DNA from: an uncultured Chloroflexota bacterium
GTDB taxonomy: Bacteria > Chloroflexota > Anaerolineae > Caldilineales > Caldilineaceae
Assembly: GCA_903858085.1 (NCBI GenBank)
Contig: CAIOHJ010000125.1
Location: forward strand, 1 to 46,850
Direction of reading: 5' to 3'
DNA: 46,850 bases
Part shown: positions 38,056 to 44,793 of the stretch, piece after piece
Position numbering within the stretch: the stretch's first letter is position 1
Layout of the letters: every line of letters starts with the position of its first letter
The notes under the pieces: generated by a model
What the model was told of the DNA's origin: nothing
The model's database searches: none
What the model saw: only the letters and a program-made list of their open reading frames with translations
Position numbers and translations under genes: made by a program

Positions 38056-39057
38056 ATGAACGCTGATCTGCGCCGAAAGCTTTTCTATTCGTTGGCAGGT
38101 GCCCTGCTGCTCTATGTGCTCCTGGTGCTGTGGAGCGACCTCCAGGAGGTGCAAGGGGCGCTGCATGCCTTTCCCTGGCAGTGGCTGCCCGCAGTGGTGG
38201 GGCTGGCGCTCTTCAACTACGCCGTCCGTCTGTTGCGCTGGCAGAGCTGGTTGAAGCTGGTTGGCGTGCGGATCTCCCGCTGGGACAGCAGCCGGATCTT
38301 TGGGATCGGCAGCCTGATGATGATGACACCGGGCAAGGTGGGCGAACTGCTCAAAGCCTACATGGTCAAAAACATCGACGGCACGCCGATGCGGGTGACC
38401 GCGCCCATCCTCCTCTCCGAACGCATCATCGACGGCATTGCCATGTTGATCCTGGCCAGCCTCGGGCTGGTTGCCTTTCCAGAGCCGCGCGCCCAGCTGG
38501 TGGCAGCTCTGCTGCTGGCCAGCTTTGTCGCCGGGATCGTCGTGATCCAGCTTCGCCCGCTGGCACTTCGCGCCCTGGCCCTGGCCCACCACCTTCCCGG
38601 GGTCCGCAAATTTTCCGACCAGCTGTACGCGATCTACGACAGCAGCTATGTGCTGTTCCGCCCCGGCCCGCTGCTCTGGGCGCTGGGGATCGGTCTACTG
38701 GCGTGGGGCACATCGGGGATCGCTTTCGGGGTCGTCCTGGTTGGTTTTGGAGCGCCGTTGAGCTGGCAGACGTTTTGGATGGCCATCTTTGTGTTCAACC
38801 TGAGCACCGTGATCGGAGCGGTTGTCGCGCTGCCCGGCGGCTTGGGTGGCTTTGAAGGCAGCGCCGTTTTCTGGCTGATCCGGCTCTTTGGCCTGAGCAC
38901 AGCCTCCGCCACGGCCGCGGCTCTTGTGGTTCGTTTCTGCACCCTCTGGCTCGGTGTCGGGATCGGCCTCATCAGCTTTTTGCTTTGGAACCACCTGCTG
39001 GCTGGGGCCGAGGCTGTCGACCGCAGCAAGCTGCTCCAGCCCCTCCCCGACCGCTGA
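38056..39057 (+). CDS. Flippase-like integral membrane protein (UPF0104 / LPG synthase TM family)
   Basis: A 333-residue protein with about eight helices. It has the family landmarks RLLRWQSWLKLVGV, GSLMMMTPGKVGELLKAYMV and the later LPGGLGGFEGS. It belongs to the AglD / MprF N-terminal membrane family, whose members flip or modify lipids or lipid-linked sugars; a precise substrate cannot be given. The ATG at 38056 was chosen over a TTG at 38047. It probably has its own promoter immediately upstream and is leaderless. It is convergent with the enolase-superfamily gene, 130 bp away. Confidence 0.88.
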   Translation: MNADLRRKLFYSLAGALLLYVLLVLWSDLQEVQGALHAFPWQWLPAVVGLALFNYAVRLLRWQSWLKLVGVRISRWDSSRIFGIGSLMMMTPGKVGELLKAYMVKNIDGTPMRVTAPILLSERIIDGIAMLILASLGLVAFPEPRAQLVAALLLASFVAGIVVIQLRPLALRALALAHHLPGVRKFSDQLYAIYDSSYVLFRPGPLLWALGIGLLAWGTSGIAFGVVLVGFGAPLSWQTFWMAIFVFNLSTVIGAVVALPGGLGGFEGSAVFWLIRLFGLSTASATAAALVVRFCTLWLGVGIGLISFLLWNHLLAGAEAVDRSKLLQPLPDR

Positions 39058-39187
39058 ATCTGCCCGTTCGCCAGGCGCTCACCGCATAGACTGCTGGCTG
39101 ATTTTGGACCCCCTCTACTCGCATCCCGTCAAGTGACAGCGTTTTCGCCCCATCGGGGCACAGGACGCTAGAACGCCGCCTGGCAGG

Positions 39188-40312
39188 TCACTGGTAGGTG
39201 CTGCGCCCGCTCAGGGTTCTGGCCAGCTGCTCTTCGTCGAGCACGATCCCCAGCCCAGGGGCATGGCTGCAGGTCAGCCAGCCAGCCTGATCGACTTCGA
39301 CCGGTTCCATCAACATGAAATCGCGTCGGGCCACTGTCCAAAAAGGCGGATCCCACGGGAATTCCAAAAAAGGCGCCCCGACCGTCCCAGCTGTCAGGTG
39401 CAGATTGGCCAGCAACCCGATCCCGTTGCCCCAGGTATGTGGCGTAAACAGTGCGCCTGCCTCTGCCACTGCAAAAGCCAGCTGACGCAGCTGCACCATG
39501 CCGCCGGTCCAGACCACATCGGGCTGGTAGACATCCAGACAGCCCCGCTCCAATAGGGTATAAAATTCGTAGATCTCGCGCGTGCCCTCGCCACCCGCAA
39601 TCTTCACCGCCGTTGCCCCACGCAGCTTCGCCATCCCCGCATAATCGGCCCGATGCAGCGGCTCTTCCATCCAATAGACCCCATGCCGTGCCAGTTCCTG
39701 CGCAACTTCCAGCGCCTGCGCATCACTCCAGGGCTTCTGCGTGTCCCAAGGCATCCGCCACCCCTGGTTGCAGTCCACCAGCAACCTGGCCCGGCCCGCC
39801 AGGGCACCGCTGACTGCAGCGACCACGGCCAGGTCATCTTCCAACAGAGGGCGTCCAAACCGAATCTTGACCGCCGGAAAACCCGCTGCGACCGCCTGCA
39901 AGGCCAGCGCCACAGTCTCCGCGGGCGTACGGTGGGTCCCCAAAGAAGCATAGGCTTGCAGCCGGTCTGCCCGCCCCCCAACTTTCTGCCAGAGCGGCCG
40001 CCCCTCGATCTGGCCCACCAGGTCCCACAGCGCAATCTCCAGCGGCCAGCAACGGCCCGCATGAAAACTGATGTTATCCAACACGGCTGCATGGCGTTCG
40101 AGCAGACGAGGATCCTGCCCGATAAACAAAGAGGCGTAGTCGGCAAAACCGACCATCGCGTCCCCCGAACCGACGCCTGTCCGCCCTTCGTTGTCGCGCA
40201 CACGCACGATCGTCGCCGGAAATCGGCGCCGTGGCTGCGTGTCCCAGGAAGCTGGAAAGGGCGGATCCAGCGGCAGCTGATGGTGTGTAATCTGGATGTC
40301 CACTATCTGCAT
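39188..40312 (-). CDS. Mandelate racemase/muconate lactonizing enzyme (enolase superfamily) protein
   Basis: A 374-residue TIM-barrel enzyme. The catalytic Lys lies in VKIR (Lys149 with Arg151). Metal ligands are Asp180 (LVDCNQG), Glu216/217 (MEEPLH) and Glu242 (AGGEG), and the His/Asp dyad is His292 (PHTWGNG) with Asp265 (QPDVVWTGG). These place it in the mandelate-racemase subgroup, which acts on acid sugars or hydroxy acids by alpha-proton abstraction. The ATG at 40312 has an AGGAGG 9 nt upstream. A GTG at 40348 overlaps the TauE stop (GTGA) but gives only an unconserved leader. The neighbouring carbohydrate kinase and anion exporter point to sugar-acid catabolism. Confidence 0.9.
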   Translation of the reverse strand: MQIVDIQITHHQLPLDPPFPASWDTQPRRRFPATIVRVRDNEGRTGVGSGDAMVGFADYASLFIGQDPRLLERHAAVLDNISFHAGRCWPLEIALWDLVGQIEGRPLWQKVGGRADRLQAYASLGTHRTPAETVALALQAVAAGFPAVKIRFGRPLLEDDLAVVAAVSGALAGRARLLVDCNQGWRMPWDTQKPWSDAQALEVAQELARHGVYWMEEPLHRADYAGMAKLRGATAVKIAGGEGTREIYEFYTLLERGCLDVYQPDVVWTGGMVQLRQLAFAVAEAGALFTPHTWGNGIGLLANLHLTAGTVGAPFLEFPWDPPFWTVARRDFMLMEPVEVDQAGWLTCSHAPGLGIVLDEEQLARTLSGRSTYQ

Positions 40313-40344
40313 ACAATTTTTCCTCCTGTCCTTCTCCCCCTCAT

Positions 40345-41226
40345 TCACGCCACCAACAACCGAATTCCCGCGATCAGGGTCATGCCAAGGGCCAACAGCT
40401 CGAAAAGCTGCTGGTCAATCCACCGAATCAAAACCCGCCCGGTCAACGCCCCCGCCACCGCCGCCGGAATCAACAACATGCTGATCGGCACCGAATCTGC
40501 GTTGATCAGCCCCAGCCTGTAAGAAAAGGGCACTTTGAACAGGTTGATCACAAAAAAATACCATGCGGTCGTTCCCATGAAGACATATTTGGGCAGCCGC
40601 ATGGAGAGCAGATAGATGACCATGATCGGGCCAGCAGCGTTGGCCACCATCGTCGTAAAGCCAGCGCTGACCCCCGTCCCCGCTGCCAACAGCGGATGGG
40701 GCCTCTCCCCAGCCTCCAACGACAACAACACCTGGCCACGCGCCCGGCGCCAGAGCTGGATCGCCACGATCGCCACCAGAACCGCGCCGATCAGCCGCTG
40801 TGTGGTCAGCGCGTCGATCCACCCCATCACCAGAAAGCCAGCCACAATCCCGGCTGCAGCCCAAGGAAACAGACGCACCAGCTGTGGCCAGTTTGCCTGT
40901 TGGCGATAGCTGATCACCGCCACGATGTCTGCGGCAATCAAAATCAACAACGCAATCCCGGTCGATTCCCGAGCCGGCAACGCGCTGGCAAAGATCGCCA
41001 CCGAAAAAATCCCCAGCCCGGCGATTCCTGTTTTGGATATCCCAACCAGATAGGCACCCAGCGCTGCCCAGGCCCACTGCCACGGCGTCAGTGTCGAAAA
41101 AATATCTCCCAAGGTGGACTCGTTTCCCAGATCGTCTGCATCTTGTCTGAAGTGTTGTCTGAAGTAAATCTGCTGTCCCACAAATTCAGCGCTCTCAGGT
41201 GCCTCGCCATGCCGCCAGCCGTGCAT
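40345..41226 (-). CDS. TauE/SafE-family anion exporter
   Basis: A membrane protein of about 260-293 residues with eight helices; GAYLVGISKTGIAGLG near the start is the first family repeat and AGFTTMVANAAGPIMVIYLL the second. Members export or import sulfite, sulfoacetate or other organic anions. The ATG at 41226 overlaps the kinase gene by 32 bp. A GTG at 41181, just after the kinase stop, is an alternative, and the first 40 residues have no family character. A 12-bp direct repeat (41143-41166) encodes a YFRQHFRQ duplication in that leader. The substrate is unknown. Confidence 0.85.
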   Translation of the reverse strand: MHGWRHGEAPESAEFVGQQIYFRQHFRQDADDLGNESTLGDIFSTLTPWQWAWAALGAYLVGISKTGIAGLGIFSVAIFASALPARESTGIALLILIAADIVAVISYRQQANWPQLVRLFPWAAAGIVAGFLVMGWIDALTTQRLIGAVLVAIVAIQLWRRARGQVLLSLEAGERPHPLLAAGTGVSAGFTTMVANAAGPIMVIYLLSMRLPKYVFMGTTAWYFFVINLFKVPFSYRLGLINADSVPISMLLIPAAVAGALTGRVLIRWIDQQLFELLALGMTLIAGIRLLVA

Positions 41227-42688
41227 AGACCGGGCTCAGCGCCAGGTAGCTCTCGGTAAAAATCTCCAACAGCTCGGCGTACCGCTGCTGCAAGGCAGGG
41301 TTGGGCTCCAGCGTGCGCACGACCTGGCTGCGCTCTGCTGCGATCGACCAGCTGTACAGGCCAACCCCCACCCCAGCGGCGACCGCTGCCCCCCAGCTGG
41401 TCGCTTCCCCCGGCAGCGCCAGCAGGTGAATTGGCAATCCCAAGACATCTGCCAGGATCTGAGGCCAGAGCTGGCTGCGCCCGCCGCCGCCGATCAGGCG
41501 CAGCGCCTCAATGGCAGGTGTCTGCTCGCGCAGGCTGTCGAGAATCTGGCGCAATCCCAGCGCAACTCCTTCCAACACTGCACGGGCCAGCTGCGGGCTG
41601 CCATGGGACACTGCCAGCCCGACAAAAGCGCCGCGTGCCTGCGGGTTCCACCACGGGCTGCGCTCCCCCATCAGATACGGCAAAAAAATCAAGCCGCCCG
41701 CCCCTGGTTCGACCGCAGCTGCGGCTGTGTCCAGATCGCCGCCGGCCAGCAGCTGCCAGGCCCACTCACGGGCGCCGCCGGCCAGCTGCATCACCCCCAT
41801 CGGGGCATACCGCTCAGGGTGCACATGGTGAAAGGTCATCGTGCGCTGCTGCGGGTCTGGCGCCGGCGCCAGCGAGCTCACGCTGATCCAGGCAGAAGTC
41901 CCGATCACACAGTAGGCAGCCCCCGGTTCGACCACCCCAGCCCCTACCCCGGCACACGAACCATCCCCACCGCCGACCACCACGGGCGTGCCTGCCACCA
42001 GCCCGAGCGCCGGTGCCACCGCTGCTGTGAGCTGGCCAACCACACTGGACGAGGGATAGACCTCCGGCAGCTGCTCGACAGAGATTCCCAGCGCTTCCAG
42101 AAACGGCAGATGCCAGCTGCGCGCCACCAGGTCAAACAACAACGTCCCCGACGCGTCAGAATAATCTGTGGCAAAGACACCGGTCAGCCGATGCACCAGA
42201 TAGTCTTTGGGCACCAGAAATTTTGCGGCGCGGCCATAGATCTCCGGCTGATGGTTGCGCACCCATAAAATTTTGGGGGCAGCGTAGGCTGGGCTGGTGC
42301 GGTGCCCACAGCGGCGATAAACTTCTTCTGCACCGCAGCGCGCAGCGACGAACGCAGCCTCCTTTTCAGCACGCTGGTCAGCCCAAATGATGCAAGAGCG
42401 CAGCGGGACCCCCGCCGCATCCACCGGCAGACAGCCCATCATCATGCCGCTAAACCCAACCGCAGCCACCGCACCGGCTGGAACCCCCGTCGTCGCCAGC
42501 AGCTGCTGCGTCGTCTGGCAAACCGCAGCCCACCACCCCTCCGGGTCCTGTTCTGCCCAGTTGGGGTGCGGATAGGCGGTCGGATAGGCGGCAAAGGCAC
42601 TGCCCACCAGCTGCCCTTGCTCGTCGAACAGGGTGGCCTTGTTCCCCGATGTCCCCAGATCGTGGGCCAGAATGTATCGCCCGGTCAT
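41195..42688 (-). CDS. FGGY-family carbohydrate kinase, xylulokinase-like
   Basis: A 497-residue ATP-dependent sugar kinase. The N-terminal phosphate-1 motif YILAHDLGTSGNKATLFD and PHPNWAEQDPEGWW are typical of XylB-type members. The second phosphate and adenosine motifs (VVGGGDGSCAGVGAGVVEPG and RLIGGGGRSQLWPQILADVLGLP) are present. It would phosphorylate a ketose (xylulose, ribulose or a related sugar) in the cytoplasm. The ATG at 42688 has AAAGAG 6-7 nt upstream; the frame extends to 42811 but the extra residues are unlike the family. It is first in the kinase-TauE-enolase cluster. The exact sugar is inferred. Confidence 0.9.
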   Translation of the reverse strand: MTGRYILAHDLGTSGNKATLFDEQGQLVGSAFAAYPTAYPHPNWAEQDPEGWWAAVCQTTQQLLATTGVPAGAVAAVGFSGMMMGCLPVDAAGVPLRSCIIWADQRAEKEAAFVAARCGAEEVYRRCGHRTSPAYAAPKILWVRNHQPEIYGRAAKFLVPKDYLVHRLTGVFATDYSDASGTLLFDLVARSWHLPFLEALGISVEQLPEVYPSSSVVGQLTAAVAPALGLVAGTPVVVGGGDGSCAGVGAGVVEPGAAYCVIGTSAWISVSSLAPAPDPQQRTMTFHHVHPERYAPMGVMQLAGGAREWAWQLLAGGDLDTAAAAVEPGAGGLIFLPYLMGERSPWWNPQARGAFVGLAVSHGSPQLARAVLEGVALGLRQILDSLREQTPAIEALRLIGGGGRSQLWPQILADVLGLPIHLLALPGEATSWGAAVAAGVGVGLYSWSIAAERSQVVRTLEPNPALQQRYAELLEIFTESYLALSPVYARLAAWRGT

Positions 42689-42763
42689 GTGGTTCTCTTT
42701 CATTTTTGCGCTGCAGCGCTCAATTGTATCTCTACCCGACACAAGGAGTTTATCCTGGATAGT

Positions 42764-42775
42764 ACCACAAGTGGT
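42764..42775. promoter_or_regulatory. Small palindrome upstream of the kinase gene
   Basis: ACCAC-AA-GTGGT, about 75 bp before the start codon. It could be an operator for the sugar-use cluster. No strong promoter pair was found; a TACAAT lies at 42728-42723 on the minus strand. Confidence 0.3.
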
Positions 42776-42903
42776 CACCGGATCGTGATTCCAGCAGCAG
42801 CAATTCTCCACCTAAGGGCTTGTCAAGGAATATGTCCGCGGATCGTCAGACTGTCCAACCGTCACAAACTGCGGAGTTGTACTGTTCCATGTCCTCAATT
42901 CAT

Positions 42904-42920
42904 CCGCCCCGATGGGGCGG
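42904..42920. repeat. GC-rich hairpin
   Basis: CCGCCCC-GAT-GGGGCGG has a 7-bp stem. A shorter version (GCCCC-ATC-GGGGC) sits at 39147-39159 between two converging genes. It borders the dispersed repeat, and may be part of the same REP-like element. Confidence 0.4.
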
Positions 42921-42928
42921 GCGAAAAA

Positions 42929-43014
42929 AACCAGCGGTTGACGGAAGAATTGGCGGCGACGCAGGAGGCGCTGCGTCAGGTGAACCGCTCAGAATCCCGA
43001 CCGTAAAGGAGGGT
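42929..43014 (+). repeat. Dispersed repeat, copy B, abutting the transposase relic
   Basis: It matches 24597-24667 (opposite strand) from AACCAGCGGTTG through CCCGACCGTA. Its end (CTCAG...CCCGACCGT..GGAGGG) also matches, inverted, the stretch 43127-43156 at about 26 of 32 positions. It overlaps the 3' end of the Y1-transposase relic, as REP elements often do. Confidence 0.75.
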
Positions 43015-43293
43015 CTTTCTCTTTCTTGCATTTCCCCGTCATCGGTGCACCTTGCTGCTGCACGACAGGCGGATCGTCGTCTTTACATACGTTGGATGCC
43101 AGAGGAAGCGTCTGCTGGCCTGTCGAAGAACCCTCCCTGACGGTCGGGGTGCTGAGCAGGGAGCGTTCAGTTTGCGCGAAACGTGGGCCTTGAAATCGTT
43201 CATGACACACTCGGGCGCTGCGCCGGCCATGACGACTGTGTGTACGTGGTTGGTGCGCACCGGGGCAGCGAGGAGCATCTTCCCAGAACAGCT
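43000..43293 (-). pseudogene. Relic of a REP-associated (Y1 / IS200-like) transposase
   Basis: The minus-strand frame beginning near 43278 reads LLAAPVRTNHVHTVVMAG, carrying the HUH (HVH) motif of Y1 transposases. It continues with CVMNDFKAHVSRKLN and RRFLWHPTYVK, all in the order found in RAYT proteins. The end of the family (VVQQQG) continues in another frame near 43080, so there is a frameshift. The N-terminal third, before the HUH motif, is missing. It should be inactive as a transposase. The C-terminal end runs into repeat copy B. Confidence 0.75.
43127..43156 (-). repeat. Third copy of the CCCGACCGT motif, inside the relic
   Basis: On the minus strand it reads CTCAGCACCCCGACCGT then a GGGAGGG, inverted relative to copy B 115 bp away. 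The pair could form a long imperfect stem. Confidence 0.5.
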
Positions 43294-43366
43294 TTTTTTG
43301 TGTTACAGTGGATGCACTGCTGTCCTGTCGTCTTCTGCCAGGCAGAGTCACTGGCACAGGTGGTGC

Positions 43367-43383
43367 AATATCCTGTAGATATT
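43367..43383. promoter_or_regulatory. Inverted repeat upstream of the GT1 gene
   Basis: AATATC-CTGTA-GATATT, ending 12 nt before the chosen start. It may be an operator or lie within the leader. Confidence 0.35.
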
Positions 43384-43395
43384 GGAGAAGAGCTG

Positions 43396-44739
43396 TTGAC
43401 CTACGCAAAAGAAGAGCCATTCGCCCACATTCTTCTTGCCGCGCACCCGACAGTAGGACACACGAGCGCGCTCCGGGCAATCGGCGCAGAGTTGCGCGCA
43501 CGCGGGCATGCCACGAGCTTCGCCCTCATGCATGTGCGCATCCCCTTTGCAGCGGCCTGGCCCGCGCCAGTACGTGCAGCGGTGAGTCTGCCGAAACTCA
43601 TTGCCGCCGAGGGCGCGAATGTGCTGAAGCTGAACCCATCCCCCAGGGCCCTCTGGTACGCCCTTCAATTGCCGCATGCGATCGGACAAAAAGAGCTGGA
43701 GATTGCCCTTGCCCTCTTCACCTCTGGACTGGTAGCACAGGCCCGGAGGATCGCAGCGCATACGCTGCGCATCGGCGCAGCAGTGGTCGTGGGAGATTAC
43801 CTGATGCCGGCAGCGCTGCTCGGGGCGTGCCTTGCGCGGCGTCCTTTTGTCGCCCTCTACCACTCTGCACTCCCCTTTCCTGCAACCGACGCACCGCCCT
43901 TCGGCACCGTTCTCCCAAAGTCATCCCAGGGAAGCCAGGAATGGCACGATGCAGAAGCACGCCTTGCCCGCATGAGCACACTGTTCGACCAACAGGTTGC
44001 CAGGGCGGCTGCCCAGCTACACCTGCCTGCACCGGGTACAGGACTCTTGACACGCCCAATCTCCCCCAACCTGAACCTGCTTGCCACAGCGCCAGTGCTC
44101 GAACCGGGCCTCCTGCCTCTCGCTGGCCACGTCCTGATGACCGGGCCATGCCTTCGCCGCCCTACCCCGCTCAACCGCCTTGATCCCTCCCTGCTCAACG
44201 CGCTTCCAGCCAGACGGCCCACCGTGTATATTTCGCTGGGAACCGTGTTCAATGGCAAGCCGAACGTCTATCGCACGCTCATCGCAGGCGCGCAGGCAGC
44301 CGACGCAAGTGTCATCGTCAGTGCAGGTGCAAGTGAGGAAGCACTTGCCGATCTGCGCTCGTCAAGAGTGCGGATTTTTCAGCAGGTGCCACAGGTGGAG
44401 CTGCTCGAACATGTGGATACAGTCATCACCCACGGCGGCAACAATACCGTGCAGGAGTGCCTTGCCGCAGCCCGCCCGATGGTGGTGATCCCGTTCGGCG
44501 GTGACCAACAGGCCAATGCCCGTCGCATCGAACGGCTCGGTGTCGGAGTCGCCATCCCGGCCAACGATCTCACCCTGGCCTGCGTTCGTGACGCCCTCAT
44601 GCGCACGTTCGGTATCCAGGTCATCGAGCGTGCGCGCAGAGTGTCACAGGCTCTCGGCTCCTATGGGGGAGCCTGCGCAGCCGCCGACGGCATTCTGGCC
44701 CTTGCCGCTGCTCCGGTCAATTTCCCCCACAACAAGTGA
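43396..44739 (+). CDS. GT1-type (UGT/MGT-like) glycosyltransferase
   Basis: A GT-B glycosyltransferase of about 447 residues. The N-terminal domain opens with HILLAAHPTVGHTSALRAIGAELRARGH. The C-terminal domain has VYISLGTVFNGK and the donor-binding HGGNNTVQECLAAARPMVVIPFGGDQ, the UGT/MGT signature. It would glycosylate a lipid or small hydrophobic acceptor using a nucleotide sugar. The frame is open back to 43183, but that part overlaps the transposase relic in reverse. The TTG at 43396 follows GGAGAAGAG and precedes the conserved start, so it was chosen; an ATG at 43312 is another choice. Being next to a mobile relic, it may be a transferred gene. Confidence 0.82.
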   Translation: MTYAKEEPFAHILLAAHPTVGHTSALRAIGAELRARGHATSFALMHVRIPFAAAWPAPVRAAVSLPKLIAAEGANVLKLNPSPRALWYALQLPHAIGQKELEIALALFTSGLVAQARRIAAHTLRIGAAVVVGDYLMPAALLGACLARRPFVALYHSALPFPATDAPPFGTVLPKSSQGSQEWHDAEARLARMSTLFDQQVARAAAQLHLPAPGTGLLTRPISPNLNLLATAPVLEPGLLPLAGHVLMTGPCLRRPTPLNRLDPSLLNALPARRPTVYISLGTVFNGKPNVYRTLIAGAQAADASVIVSAGASEEALADLRSSRVRIFQQVPQVELLEHVDTVITHGGNNTVQECLAAARPMVVIPFGGDQQANARRIERLGVGVAIPANDLTLACVRDALMRTFGIQVIERARRVSQALGSYGGACAAADGILALAAAPVNFPHNK

Positions 44740-44754
44740 CGTGTAGGGAAAGTA

Positions 44755-44790
44755 CAGGAGATTGAGAGTTCACTGTATCAATCTCTCCTG
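44755..44790. terminator. Bidirectional terminator hairpin between converging genes
   Basis: CAGGAGATTGA pairs with TCAATCTCTCCTG (2-nt bulge). On the plus strand CCTTTATTGT follows. It sits 15 nt after the glycosyltransferase stop and 4 nt before the stop of the PKD gene. Confidence 0.65.
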
Positions 44791-44793
44791 CCT

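Noticed and set aside
39147..39159. GCCCC-ATC-GGGGC as terminator between converging genes
   Set aside because: The stem is only 5 bp and neither strand has a U-run after it.
43183..43395. N-terminal extension of the GT1 glycosyltransferase
   Set aside because: The extra 71 codons overlap the reverse-strand transposase relic and lack family similarity; a TTG with a good Shine-Dalgarno follows.
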